From: Brevundimonas sp. Root608
GTDB taxonomy: Bacteria; Pseudomonadota; Alphaproteobacteria; Caulobacterales; Caulobacteraceae
NCBI RefSeq assembly: GCF_001427825.1
Contig: NZ_LMGT01000009.1
Span: forward strand, 1 to 49,366
Direction: 5' to 3'
DNA: 49,366 bases
Position numbers and translations under genes: made by a program. The notes beneath the pieces are model-generated. The model did not search any database, had not been told where the DNA came from, and worked only from the letters and a program-made list of their open reading frames with translations. Below are positions 26,124-34,399 of the stretch, piece after piece (within the stretch, counting starts at the first letter, position 1; the number at the start of each line of letters is the position of its first letter).

Positions 26124-26306
26124 ATGGATGAGTCGAAGATCGCAGGGCCTCAGCCCCCACTGCCGACAAGCCTGCCGGATCCGCTGGCCCCGGCGAAAAC
26201 GCCTGCCACGGCCCGGGCCCAGCGGCTGTCCACGGCGCTTCGCGACAACCTGAGACGACGCAAGGCGGCGAGCCGGGCGGTCAAGCCGGCAGCGCCGAGC
26301 AACTGA
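26124..26306 (+). CDS. Small basic protein upstream of murA
   Basis: The 60 residues begin MDESKIAGPQPPLP; a Pro-rich first half is followed by a basic helix RAQRLSTALRDNLRRRKAAS. No signal or membrane span. I believe small proteins with an LRDNLRRRK-type end occur before murA in related genomes, but I recall no function. An upstream in-frame ATG at 26085 would lengthen it. The gap to murA is about 100 bases. Confidence 0.6.
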   Translation: MDESKIAGPQPPLPTSLPDPLAPAKTPATARAQRLSTALRDNLRRRKAASRAVKPAAPSN

Positions 26307-26405
26307 ATGTCATCGGCCGCGTCGCCGCCGGCCTTTCGCAACCGCAACCGTCCGCGCTAGATAGCCGATCCCCCTTGCGCCCCGCACGGGGCCGCAAGAG
26401 ACGAC

Positions 26406-27695
26406 ATGGACAGCATCGCCATCACCGGCGGCGCCCGGCTGAACGGAAGCATTCCGATCAGCGGCGCCAAGAACTCCGCCCTCAAGCTGATGGCGGCGGC
26501 GATCCTCACGGACCAGCCGTTGCTGCTGACCAACATGCCGAGGCTCGCGGATACGAAATTCCTGGGCCGGCTGCTGCGCGAACTGGGCGTCGAGGTGACC
26601 GAACGCGACGGGGCCGACGGGCAGGAGACCCTGTTCCACGCCGGGCGCATCAGCTCGACCTTCGCTCCCTATGATCTGGTCCGCCAGATGCGGGCCTCGT
26701 TCAATGTCCTGGGGCCCCTGCTGGCGCGCACGGGCGAGGCCAAGGTGTCGCTGCCGGGCGGCTGCACGATCGGCGCGCGGCCTGTCGATCTGCACCTGCA
26801 GGCGCTGACGGCCCTGGGCGCCGAGATCGAACTGGACGAAGGCTATGTCACGGCCCGCGCGCCCCACGGTCTGAAGGGCGCGGAGATCGAGTTTCCGTTC
26901 GTCTCGGTCGGCGCGACCGAACACGCCCTGCTGGCCTCCGTGCTGGCCGAGGGCGTGACGGTGCTGAAGCGGGCCGCGCGCGAGCCCGAGATCGGGGATC
27001 TGGCGCACTGCCTGACGGCGATGGGCGCGAACATCAGCGGCATCGACACCGACGAACTGGTCATCACCGGCGTGTCGTCCCTGGGCGGCGCGACCTGGTC
27101 GGTGATTCCCGACCGGATCGAGATGGGCTCCTACGCCGTCGCGGCGGCCATGGCCGGGGGCGAGGTGCGGCTGACGAAGGCACGGCCCGAACTGATGACA
27201 GCGCTGAGCGAGAAGATGATCGAGGCCGGGGTCGAGGTGACGCCGACGGCGGACGGGGTGATCGTCAAGCGCGATCCGGCGGTCCGGCTGAAGGCGGTCA
27301 ATGTGGCGACGGAGGTCTATCCGGGCTTCGCCACCGACCTGCAGGCCCAGTTCATGGCCCTGATGACGACGGCCGAGGGCGACAGCGTCATTCACGAGAA
27401 CATCTTCGAGAACCGCTTCATGCACGCGCCCGAACTGGCGCGGCTGGGGGCGGACATCCATGTGCACGCCGGCGAGGCCGTGGTTCGGGGCGTGCCGGTC
27501 CTGCATGGCGCCCCCGTGATGGCCACCGACCTGCGGGCCTCGGTCAGCCTGGTGATCGCCGGCCTGGCGGCCGAGGGCGAGACCACGGTGGGCCGCGTCT
27601 ATCATCTGGACCGCGGCTTCGAACGGCTGGAAGAGAAGCTGGGCGCCTGCGGCGCCGACATTCGCCGGATCAAGGGCGACGAGCATGACCACTGA
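26406..27695 (+). CDS. murA: UDP-N-acetylglucosamine 1-carboxyvinyltransferase MurA
   Basis: The 429-residue enzyme catalyses the first committed step of peptidoglycan synthesis, transferring enolpyruvate from PEP to UDP-GlcNAc in the cytoplasm. The catalytic cysteine is present (about Cys120, [13 protein letters not shown]), so fosfomycin sensitivity at the target is expected. Lys22 (GAKNSALKL) and the C-terminal [14 protein letters not shown] are also conserved. It overlaps the next gene by 11 bases, starting an operon that runs to yacG. Confidence 0.97.
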   Translation: MDSIAITGGARLNGSIPISGAKNSALKLMAAAILTDQPLLLTNMPRLADTKFLGRLLRELGVEVTERDGADGQETLFHAGRISSTFAPYDLVRQMRASFNVLGPLLARTGEAKVSLPGGCTIGARPVDLHLQALTALGAEIELDEGYVTARAPHGLKGAEIEFPFVSVGATEHALLASVLAEGVTVLKRAAREPEIGDLAHCLTAMGANISGIDTDELVITGVSSLGGATWSVIPDRIEMGSYAVAAAMAGGEVRLTKARPELMTALSEKMIEAGVEVTPTADGVIVKRDPAVRLKAVNVATEVYPGFATDLQAQFMALMTTAEGDSVIHENIFENRFMHAPELARLGADIHVHAGEAVVRGVPVLHGAPVMATDLRASVSLVIAGLAAEGETTVGRVYHLDRGFERLEEKLGACGADIRRIKGDEHDH

Positions 27696-28164
27696 CGGCC
27701 GCAGCGGCGAGACGGAGGCGGCGGCGGGCGCGCCGGTCGAGCCGCTGCGCCTGCTGGCCGAGGACGCCGACGACCTGCACATCATCTCGGCGGCCCTGCA
27801 GGACGCCATCCTGCGCCCGGTGGACATCGTCTGGGAGCCGTCGGGGCGACGGGTGACGCTGAAGCTGAGCCGGTTCTGCTGGGAATGCGGCGGCACCCGG
27901 GTGATGGCGGCGATGCAGTTCGGCGACGTGATCGCGGTCAAGAGCCGGCGCCTGCCGCGCCTGCCCGAAAGCGCGCTTGAGCTGCTGGCCATGGATTTCG
28001 TGCCGGACGAGGCGCCGGGCGGACGCGTGATCCTGATGTTCGCGGGCGGCGGCGACCTGCGGATCGACGTCGAATGCCTGGACGCCGTGCTGACGGACCT
28101 GTCCGAGCGCTGGCCGGTGAAGATGGCGCCCACCCATCTGTCCGAAGAGGCGGATCCCGCGTGA
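27685..28164 (+). CDS. DUF2948 family protein
   Basis: The 159 residues include the family pattern [30 protein letters not shown], a central [12 protein letters not shown] and [20 protein letters not shown]. The function is unknown. It follows murA in many alphaproteobacteria, with hisD usually next, but here hisD is absent and UPF0262 follows directly. The ATG overlaps the murA 3' end by 11 bases and the stop overlaps the next start (GTGA). Confidence 0.9.
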   Translation: MTTDGRSGETEAAAGAPVEPLRLLAEDADDLHIISAALQDAILRPVDIVWEPSGRRVTLKLSRFCWECGGTRVMAAMQFGDVIAVKSRRLPRLPESALELLAMDFVPDEAPGGRVILMFAGGGDLRIDVECLDAVLTDLSERWPVKMAPTHLSEEADPA

Positions 28165-28625
28165 GGGAGCACCGCCTCGCCTCGGTCGATCTGGACGCCG
28201 CGACCCTGTCGGCCGCCACGGCCGAGATCGAGCACGAGCGGCGGGTCGCCATCTTCGACCTGATCGAGAAGAACAGTTTCGAGCCGGCGGGCGCGGCGGG
28301 CGGACCCTATGCGCTGAAGCTGTCGCTGGTGGACGGCCGGCTGGCGTTCGAGATCACGGGCCCGGACTTCCATCGCGTCCATGGCCTGTCGCTGACGCCG
28401 CTGAACAAGGTGGTGAAGGACTATATCGCCATCTGCGACAGCTATTACGAGGCCCTTCGCGGCACATCCCCGGCCCAGATCGAGGCCGTCGACATGGGCC
28501 GGCGCGGTCTGCACAATGAAGGCGCCGAGCTGCTGAAGGCGCGGCTGGACGGCAAGATCGCCATCGACCACGAGACGGCGCGTCGGCTGTTCACCCTGGT
28601 CACGGCGCTGTACCGGCGCGGTTGA
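28161..28625 (+). CDS. UPF0262 family protein
   Basis: The 154-residue protein starts from GTG (28161) in a GTGA overlap with the DUF2948 stop, giving [20 protein letters not shown]. The family body is clear: [40 protein letters not shown] and [20 protein letters not shown]. Function unknown; conserved in alphaproteobacteria beside hisD, infA and maf. Confidence 0.92.
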   Translation: MREHRLASVDLDAATLSAATAEIEHERRVAIFDLIEKNSFEPAGAAGGPYALKLSLVDGRLAFEITGPDFHRVHGLSLTPLNKVVKDYIAICDSYYEALRGTSPAQIEAVDMGRRGLHNEGAELLKARLDGKIAIDHETARRLFTLVTALYRRG

Positions 28626-28728
28626 TCTCGACTATCCCGGCGTTTTCGGGCATTAGGCCCGCTCTTTTCGACGCGCGCTTTCGCCCGGCGCGCGTCCTGA
28701 CTCGTATTCACAGGGCGCGAGAGGCCGC

Positions 28729-28950
28729 ATGGCTAAGGAAGAACTGCTCGAGTTTCCCGGCGTCGTCAGCGAACTGCTGCCGAATGCGACGTTCCGCGTG
28801 CTGCTCGAGGGCAACGACCACGAGATCATCGCCCATACCGCCGGCAAGATGCGCAAGAACCGCATCCGCGTGCTGGCCGGCGACAAGGTCCTGGTCGAGA
28901 TGACGCCCTATGACCTGACCAAGGGCCGCATCACCTACCGCTTCAAGTAA
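28729..28950 (+). CDS. infA: Translation initiation factor IF-1
   Basis: The 73-residue OB-fold protein begins [20 protein letters not shown] and contains [20 protein letters not shown] and [12 protein letters not shown]. It binds the ribosomal A site with IF2 and IF3 at initiation. The usual bacterial length is 71-73, so it is complete. It is followed by maf after 12 bases. The gap of about 100 bases from UPF0262 may hold a promoter. Confidence 0.97.
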   Translation: MAKEELLEFPGVVSELLPNATFRVLLEGNDHEIIAHTAGKMRKNRIRVLAGDKVLVEMTPYDLTKGRITYRFK

Positions 28951-28962
28951 GGACGGGCTCAC

Positions 28963-29538
28963 ATGAGCCGTCCTGAACTCGTGCTGGCCTCGGCCAGCCC
29001 GCGCCGCATCGAACTGCTGGCGCTGATCGGGATCGCGCCCGACCGCGTCGATCCCGCCGACATCGACGAGACCCCGCTGAAGGACGAGACGCCGACGCGC
29101 CTCGCCGCGCGGCTGGCGATCTCGAAGGCCGAGGCCGTGGCGGCCGGGGCGCCGGACGCGGTCGTGCTGGCCGCCGACACCGTGGTGGCCGTGGGCCGAC
29201 GCCTGCTGGAAAAGCCCGCCGACGAGGCCGAGGCCGTCCGGTTCCTGAAATTGCTTTCGGGCCGCAATCACCGGGTCTTCACCGGCGTGGCGGTGACCGC
29301 GGGGGTGCGGACCACGCACCGGGTCGTCGACACCCGCGTCAGTTTCAAGGTTCTGTCCGACGCCGAGATCGCCGCCTATGTCGCCTCGGGCGAATGGCGG
29401 GGCAAGGCGGGCGGCTACGGCATCCAGGGCCGGGCAGGGGCCTTCGTCACCCGTCTGGTCGGCAGCTATCCCGCCGTCATGGGTCTGCCGCTGTTCGAGA
29501 CGGTCAATCTGTTGAACGGCGCGGGCTGGCGGGCGTGA
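28963..29538 (+). CDS. maf: Maf nucleotide pyrophosphatase
   Basis: The 191-residue protein belongs to the Maf/HAM1 fold: LVLASASPRRIELLALIG at the N-terminus, catalytic VVLAADTVVAVGRRLLEKP, and GYGIQGRAGAFVTRLVGSYP near the C-terminus. Maf proteins hydrolyse non-canonical or modified nucleoside triphosphates (dTTP/UTP-type or 7-methyl-GTP-type substrates). The subtype is not readable with confidence. The stop overlaps the next start (GTGA). Confidence 0.93.
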   Translation: MSRPELVLASASPRRIELLALIGIAPDRVDPADIDETPLKDETPTRLAARLAISKAEAVAAGAPDAVVLAADTVVAVGRRLLEKPADEAEAVRFLKLLSGRNHRVFTGVAVTAGVRTTHRVVDTRVSFKVLSDAEIAAYVASGEWRGKAGGYGIQGRAGAFVTRLVGSYPAVMGLPLFETVNLLNGAGWRA

Positions 29539-30587
29539 GAGAGCCGCCTCTGCTGACCTATCTGGACGATACGCCGGGTGAGACGCGCGGGATCATCTTC
29601 GATGACATCGGCTGGCAGCATGTCCTGACCGATTTCGAGGGCGAAGACCCGCAGCAGAAACTGGGCGCGCGCTCGGTGGGCCGGGTGGAGAGGATCGAGC
29701 CCAGTCTGAAAGGCGTCTTCGTCGATCTGGGACAGCGCGATGGCGGGCGGGCCTTTTTGCCGGTCGGCGGCGGACAGCGGCTGCACGAGGGCGAAAAGAT
29801 CGAGGTCGAGGTCGTCTCCGAGCGCCGGGAGATGAAGGGGGTCACGCTGAAGCTGTCGGGCAAGGGGCAGGGCGAGCCCCGGCTGTTGACGCCCGGACCG
29901 ACGGTGCGGGAATGGCTGGGACGGCTCGCACCCGGCGTCGAGCCGATCGAAGGCGTCAGGGCGATCGAAGCGGGATGGAGCGCCGTTCGCGAAGCGATGG
30001 AACAGCCCTTCCTGTCTCAGGGGCCCGTGGTGACGGTCGAGCGAACGCGGGCCATGATCGCGGCGGACTTTGACTATATGCCGACGCCCGGCCGGCGTGC
30101 AGCGCCGCAGGATCGGCTGGAGGCGAATCGACGGGGTCTGAAAGCGGTGGCCCGGACGCTCCGTCTACGCAGCGTGGGCGGGCTCGTGGCGATCGACCTG
30201 GTGGGCGCGGGTCAGGATGGCGACGCCCTGCTGAAGACGGCCAGGGCTGAGTTCGGGAGCGACCCGGATATCGTGTTCGGCCCGGTCAACCGCTTCGGGG
30301 TCATGATGCTGTCCCTGCCGTGGCGGTTCGAGCCTCTCGAGGAGCGGCTGTTCCGTCATCCGCGAATGCAGTCCTGGGACCCGCGCGCCGGGGCCGTGGA
30401 GGCGACACGCCGGCTGCGGCACGCGATGCTCGGAGACACAACGACGGCGCGCGTCACGGTCCGCTGCGCCCCGAGGACCGCCGAACTGGCCGCGCCGCTG
30501 GTGGCGCGACTGGGGCCGCGCGCCCATGTGAAGGGCGACGACGCGCTGCGGTACAGTGAATTCGCAGTCGAGGCGGAGCAGCCATGA
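29535..30587 (+). CDS. Short RNase E/G-family protein
   Basis: From a GTG overlapping the maf stop, the protein has 350 residues. It has the S1-like region (VGRVERIEPSLKGVFVDLGQ, GRAFLPVGGG) and the catalytic RNase-H-like region with GGLVAIDLVGAGQDGDAL and NRFGVMMLS. The first catalytic Asp (in AIDL) is present; the region of the second holds DPD in a shifted place, so its identity is uncertain. The zinc-link CPxC motif and C-terminal part of RNase G (about 490 residues) are missing. Activity on rRNA or mRNA is therefore unproven. The stop overlaps yacG (ATGA). Confidence 0.85.
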   Translation: MREPPLLTYLDDTPGETRGIIFDDIGWQHVLTDFEGEDPQQKLGARSVGRVERIEPSLKGVFVDLGQRDGGRAFLPVGGGQRLHEGEKIEVEVVSERREMKGVTLKLSGKGQGEPRLLTPGPTVREWLGRLAPGVEPIEGVRAIEAGWSAVREAMEQPFLSQGPVVTVERTRAMIAADFDYMPTPGRRAAPQDRLEANRRGLKAVARTLRLRSVGGLVAIDLVGAGQDGDALLKTARAEFGSDPDIVFGPVNRFGVMMLSLPWRFEPLEERLFRHPRMQSWDPRAGAVEATRRLRHAMLGDTTTARVTVRCAPRTAELAAPLVARLGPRAHVKGDDALRYSEFAVEAEQP

Positions 30588-30748
30588 CGACCTGTCCCAT
30601 CTGCCGCCGTCACCCGGCGGACGAGAAATACAAACCCTTCTGCTCGAAGCGCTGCGCCGACGTGGATTTGCAGCGCTGGTTCACGGGCGGATATGTCCTG
30701 CCCGACAGCGGCGGGGACGTGCCGACGGACGATGGCGAAGAAGACTGA
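30584..30748 (+). CDS. yacG: DNA gyrase inhibitor-type protein YacG
   Basis: The 54-residue zinc protein has CPIC (residues 4-7) and CSKRC (residues 20-24), the YacG pattern, then CADVDLQRWFTGGYVLP. In E. coli YacG binds GyrB and inhibits gyrase. It begins in an ATGA overlap with the RNase E/G gene, the last of the operon, and is followed by tRNA-Phe. Confidence 0.92.
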   Translation: MTTCPICRRHPADEKYKPFCSKRCADVDLQRWFTGGYVLPDSGGDVPTDDGEED

Positions 30749-30812
30749 TCTGACGGCTGGACACCCCCTGACCGCTCGCCTATAGACGCCGCCTCCGCGC
30801 CGCGACGCGTGC

Positions 30813-30888
30813 GCCTGGGTAGCTCAGTTGGTAGAGCAGTGGATTGAAAATCCACGTGTCGGTGGTTCGAATCCGCCCCCAGGCACCA
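30813..30888 (+). tRNA. tRNA-Phe (GAA)
   Basis: The 76-base sequence starts GCCTGGGTAGCTCAGTTGG, with anticodon loop TTGAAAA (GAA) and T-arm GGTGGTTCGAATCCGCC, and ends CCCAGGCACCA with the CCA encoded. The acceptor stem is fully paired. It lies 64 bases after yacG. Confidence 0.97.
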
Positions 30889-31270
30889 TCGCTCCCTTTC
30901 CGAGGCCGGAACCGGGTTCGCCGCCATCACGAAAATGTCGCTTTCCGCCCTGATCTTCGGTGATCGGGCCGTTGGCTCCCTCGCGAGGGGAAAAGCGCCG
31001 TCCCGCACTTGACGCTCTGGTATGCGTTCGCCAAAGGAGCTTGACCGCTTTCCTTTGCGGGCGGTCGGCGGGAAGGGAAAACGGTTTTCCCGGTTCGTCG
31101 GCGCCGCGCCGGAAGCTACTTGGCAACCGGAAGCGTCAGCAGGCGTTCCGCAGTCCGGGGTTCCTTAACCCTGTCGCTACGGGCGAGAATTTCATCGAGA
31201 GCGGTCGTCGTCTGCGGCCGTTTCTTTTGGGTTCCACAAGTCAGACCAAAACAGCAGGAACTGGCGAACT
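30889..31270 (+). promoter_or_regulatory. Long leader region before the exbB operon
   Basis: The 382 bases hold no gene. I see hairpins: GACCGC (31043-31048) with GCGGTC (31061-31066), and GGGAAAA with TTTTCCC around CGG (about 31075-31091). No Fur box or clear -35/-10 pair could be fixed. As TonB systems are often iron-regulated, the promoter should be here, but this is inference. AGGAA lies about 10-14 bases before the exbB ATG. Confidence 0.4.
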
Positions 31271-32176
31271 ATGTTCGATATCAAGAAAACCAACATCCTC
31301 CTGGCCATGGCCGCCGCTGGCGTGCTTATGGCCGGCACGCCGGTTCTCGCGCAGGATGCCCCCGCCGCCGATCCGGCCGCCGCTGCAGCTGCTCCGGCCG
31401 CTGACGCCGCCGCCGCTCCGGCTACCCCCGCTCCGGCCGCTGACGCCGCCGCCGCTCCCGAGCCCGCCGTCGTCGGCGGCGAGGCCCATGGCAAGCTGAC
31501 CCCGGCCGGCATGTTCATGCAGGCTGACCCGGTCGTTAAGGTCGTGATGGTCGGCCTGCTCCTCGCCTCGGTCTTCTCCTGGGTGCTGCTGCTCATCAAG
31601 ATCTTCGAGTTCGGCTCGCTGAACCGCAAGACGGACCAGTTCCTGGAATCCTTCCGCCAGGCCCGCACCATCGCCGACATGCGCCGCGTGGCGACGGCGG
31701 ACGAGTTCGACGGCAACCCGCTGGCCGACATGGCCGCCGCGGCGACCGACGAAATCGAACTGTCGCGTCAGGCAGGCCTCTCGGTCACCGGCGATCACGC
31801 CGACTCGGCCCTGATGCGCGCCCAGCAAGCCGTCGCCGCCGTTCAGGCCGGCCTCGCCAAGCGCCTCTCGGGCGGCCAGCAGTTCCTCGCCTCGGTGGGT
31901 TCGACCGGTCCGTTCATCGGTCTGTTCGGCACCGTCTACGGGATCATGAACTCCTTCATCGGCATCGCGAACACCAACACGACCAACCTGGCCGTCGTCG
32001 CCCCCGGTATCGCCGAGGCGCTGCTGGCCACGGGTATCGGCCTGTTCGCCGCTATCCCGGCGGTTATCTTCTACAACTACTTCAACACCCGCATCTCGGC
32101 GTACGGCACCCGTTCGGATGGCTTCGCCGCTGAACTGACCAACGCCATCTCGCGTAACCTCGACAAGGGAGCGTAA
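31271..32176 (+). CDS. exbB: TonB-system proton channel subunit ExbB (MotA/TolQ/ExbB)
   Basis: The 301-residue protein has a signal peptide (MFDIKKTNILLAMAAAGVLM, cleavage near LAQ). An Ala/Pro-rich periplasmic stretch (about 30-75) and three membrane helices follow: VVMVGLLLASVFSWVLLLIK, FIGLFGTVYGIMNSFIG and PGIAEALLATGIGLFAAIPA. It forms the inner-membrane pentamer that with ExbD harvests the proton gradient to energise TonB. The long N-terminal Ala/Pro extension is seen in other proteobacterial ExbBs. It is the first gene of a compact exbB-exbD-tonB operon. Confidence 0.95.
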   Translation: MFDIKKTNILLAMAAAGVLMAGTPVLAQDAPAADPAAAAAAPAADAAAAPATPAPAADAAAAPEPAVVGGEAHGKLTPAGMFMQADPVVKVVMVGLLLASVFSWVLLLIKIFEFGSLNRKTDQFLESFRQARTIADMRRVATADEFDGNPLADMAAAATDEIELSRQAGLSVTGDHADSALMRAQQAVAAVQAGLAKRLSGGQQFLASVGSTGPFIGLFGTVYGIMNSFIGIANTNTTNLAVVAPGIAEALLATGIGLFAAIPAVIFYNYFNTRISAYGTRSDGFAAELTNAISRNLDKGA

Positions 32177-32181
32177 GCCAG

Positions 32182-32619
32182 ATGGCCGCCAAACTCTCAG
32201 GCGGCGGCGGCGGCAAGTATCAGGTCGAGCAAAACAGCGAGATCAACGTTACGCCGTTCGTGGATATCATGCTGGTTCTGCTCATCATCTTCATGGTGGC
32301 GGCACCGCTTGCTACCCCGTCGGTCGAAGTGAAGCTCCCGCGTGCTGTCGCCCCGCCCGCCCAGAACCCGCCTGTCCCGATCTATATCTCTATCCAGAGC
32401 AATGGTCGGGCCTTCCTGGGCGATTTCCCCGTCGAACTGGACCAGATTGGTCCGGAGCTGACGGGGCAGATCGGCCGTCGCAATCCCGCGGACGAACGGA
32501 TATTCATCCGCGCGGACCGGACCACCCGCTACGGCGATTTCATGCAGGTCATGAACTCGCTGCAGGACAACGGCTTCTACAGCGTTGCCCTGGTGGGTGA
32601 AGACAACTCGGCCGAGTAG
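32182..32619 (+). CDS. exbD: TonB-system subunit ExbD
   Basis: The 145-residue protein has one membrane helix near residue 30 (VTPFVDIMLVLLIIFMVAAP) with the conserved proton-coupling Asp (VD-IM) and a periplasmic domain (about 60-140). Together with ExbB it transmits proton-motive force to TonB. It begins 5 bases after exbB and ends 15 bases before tonB, so coupled translation is likely. The QVEQNSEINVTPFVD start is typical of ExbD/TolR. Confidence 0.95.
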   Translation: MAAKLSGGGGGKYQVEQNSEINVTPFVDIMLVLLIIFMVAAPLATPSVEVKLPRAVAPPAQNPPVPIYISIQSNGRAFLGDFPVELDQIGPELTGQIGRRNPADERIFIRADRTTRYGDFMQVMNSLQDNGFYSVALVGEDNSAE

Positions 32620-32634
32620 GGGCGCTGGTGAATC

Positions 32635-33351
32635 ATGACAGACATTGAATACCATCGTTCCAGGTACGACGCTCCCAAGGCCAAGGGCCTGTTCGGGGTC
32701 CCGCCGGGGGTTCTGCTCGGCAGCCTGCTGATCGTCGCCCTCCTGTTCACCGTGCTGGCCTTCTACTTCATCAACGCGCGGTTCAAGTTGAAGGAGATCA
32801 ATTACTCCGACGACGCGGTCGACGTGGAGATCATCGAACCGATCCCGCCTCCGCCTCCGCCTCCGCCGCCGCCTCCGCCGGACACGCCCCCGCCGCCCAA
32901 GCTGCAGGTGCGCCCCCCGGTCGTCGTTCCGAACGCTCCGCCGCCTCCGGTGACGCTGCCGATCGAACCGACGAAGAAGGAGGACCGGGTCGAATATACG
33001 GGTCCGCCCGTCATCGTTCCCGGACCGCCGCCGCCTCCGGCTCCGCCGGCTCCGCCGCGGCCGTCGGTGATCACGCAACCGAGCTGGGCGCGTCAGGTGC
33101 TTCCTGAGTACCCGGAACGGGCCATGAGCCGGGGCATCGAGTCCGGCCGGGTCGGGATCAGCTGCACCGTTCAACAGGACGGCAGCCTGTCCAACTGCTC
33201 GGTCACGTCGGAAGATCCGGCCGGAGCCGGCTTTGGTCAGGCGGCTCTCGCCGCGGCGCGCCGTTCGCGGGTTTCGCCCCGCACGGTGGATGGCGCGGCC
33301 CAGGGCGCGACCGTCCGCTATACGGTCAGCTTCCGGGCGCCCGCCGACTAA
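32635..33351 (+). CDS. tonB: TonB energy transducer
   Basis: The 238-residue protein has a membrane anchor at about 22-45 (GVLLGSLLIVALLFTVLAFY), a Pro-rich periplasmic spacer with long proline runs (residues about 64-100) and a C-terminal TonB domain (QVLPEYPERAMSRGIESGRV, then SCTVQQDGSLSNCSVTSEDP and ATVRYTVSFR). It drives TonB-dependent outer-membrane transporters. A strong terminator follows. Caulobacterales encode many TonB-dependent receptors, fitting a general role. Confidence 0.95.
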   Translation: MTDIEYHRSRYDAPKAKGLFGVPPGVLLGSLLIVALLFTVLAFYFINARFKLKEINYSDDAVDVEIIEPIPPPPPPPPPPPPDTPPPPKLQVRPPVVVPNAPPPPVTLPIEPTKKEDRVEYTGPPVIVPGPPPPPAPPAPPRPSVITQPSWARQVLPEYPERAMSRGIESGRVGISCTVQQDGSLSNCSVTSEDPAGAGFGQAALAAARRSRVSPRTVDGAAQGATVRYTVSFRAPAD

Positions 33352-33375
33352 GGGTGTCCTGACATCCGAGAACAG

Positions 33376-33409
33376 AACGCCCCGGAGCTCCGCCTCCGGG
33401 GCGTTTTTT
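33376..33409 (+). terminator. Rho-independent terminator after tonB
   Basis: AACGCCCCGGAG (33376-33387) pairs with CTCCGGGGCGTT (33394-33405) around CTCCGC, and six T follow from 33404. It lies about 25 bases after the tonB stop. Confidence 0.93.
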
Positions 33410-33470
33410 CATGCGGGGGAGCCTTTCCGGCGGCCGGACATTATGGCGGGGCTGCTATGGAGACGCCCCT

Positions 33471-34214
33471 ATGAAATCCCTTATCGCCGCCGCCGCGCTG
33501 GCCAGCGCCGTCGCCCTGGGCGGTTGCGCCTACAACGAGACCCTGGGCCGCAACCAGCTGCTGATCGTCGACGAAAGCGCCCTGACGCAACAGTCGGAAG
33601 CCGCCTGGGCCGAGGCCCTGCGCACCCAGCGTGTCTCATCCGACGCCGCCGGCAATGCCCGCATCCGCCGGGTGGGCGACAGGATCGTCCAGGCCGCGGG
33701 CCTGACCGATCGCCGCTGGGACTACGCCCTGTTCGTCAGCAACAGCCCCAACGCCTTCGTCCTGCCGTCGGGCAAGATCGGCGTGACGACGGGCCTGCTG
33801 GCGCTCGTCCGCAACGACGATCAGCTGGCGACCGTTCTGGGACACGAGGTCGGCCATGTGGTCGCCCGGCATGCGGCCGAGCGCTATTCGACCAGCGCTC
33901 TCACCAGCATCGGACTCAGCGGGGTCCAGAGCGCGGCGGGCGACTATGGTCGAGCCGCCGGCGCGATTGGCGGCCTGGGGGCTCAACTCGGCTTCCTGCT
34001 GCCCTTCTCGCGCAATCACGAGCTCGAGGCCGATCGCCTCGGCGTCGATTACCTGCAGCGTGCGGGCTACAAGCCGTCGGAGGCCGTCGCCCTGTGGCGA
34101 CTGATGGCTCAACAGCGCCAGGGCTCCAACCCCGAGTTCGCTTCGACCCACCCCTCGGACTCGACCCGTATCGCGGCGCTGGAGCAGTACATCGCCAGCC
34201 GCGGCTGGGCCTGA
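33471..34214 (+). CDS. M48-family lipoprotein metallopeptidase
   Basis: The 247-residue precursor has a lipoprotein signal (MKSLIAAAALASAVALGGC, lipobox Cys19) and the M48 zinc site: HEVGH (His125-Glu126-His129) in LGHEVGHVVARHAAER, with the third ligand in ELEADRLG (Glu184 or near). This fits BepA/LoiP-type periplasmic proteases that check outer-membrane proteins. It is the stand-alone protease domain without TPR repeats. It follows a terminator, so it has its own promoter. Confidence 0.92.
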   Translation: MKSLIAAAALASAVALGGCAYNETLGRNQLLIVDESALTQQSEAAWAEALRTQRVSSDAAGNARIRRVGDRIVQAAGLTDRRWDYALFVSNSPNAFVLPSGKIGVTTGLLALVRNDDQLATVLGHEVGHVVARHAAERYSTSALTSIGLSGVQSAAGDYGRAAGAIGGLGAQLGFLLPFSRNHELEADRLGVDYLQRAGYKPSEAVALWRLMAQQRQGSNPEFASTHPSDSTRIAALEQYIASRGWA

Positions 34215-34233
34215 GGCGTCCGGAGGTGAATAT

Positions 34234-34261
34234 TCCCGCCCGGTCGCTTGATCGGGCGGGA
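34234..34261 (+). terminator. Weak hairpin after the M48 gene
   Basis: TCCCGCCCG (34234-34242) pairs with CGGGCGGGA (34253-34261), with a 10-base loop. It lies 20 bases after the stop. There is no T run, so it may act only as a weak terminator or 3' stabiliser. Confidence 0.45.
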
Positions 34262-34295
34262 CTGTCCCGGTAGATACCGCCCTCGCGCTGATAGC

Positions 34296-34372
34296 GCCGC
34301 CTTAGCTCAGTTGGTTAGAGCGCCGGTTTGTGGAACCGGAGGTCCTCAGTTCAAGCCTGAGAGGCGGTACCA
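34296..34372 (+). tRNA. tRNA-His (GTG)
   Basis: The 77 bases start GCCGCCTTAGCTCAGTTGG, with anticodon loop TTGTGGA (GTG) between CCGGT and ACCGG, and T-arm CTCAGTTCAAGCCTGAG, ending AGGCGGTACCA. There is no encoded G-1 opposite position 73; A73 and a G1-U72 pair are seen, the known alphaproteobacterial form of tRNA-His. Confidence 0.96.
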
Positions 34373-34399
34373 TCCTCACCTGGTGGAGGCGTTCGCGGC

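Noticed and set aside
30955..31066. Promoter or Fur box for exbB
   Set aside because: A TTGAC occurs at about 31009 and another at 31041, but no matching -10 or palindrome of Fur type can be fixed. Only the long leader and hairpins are reported.
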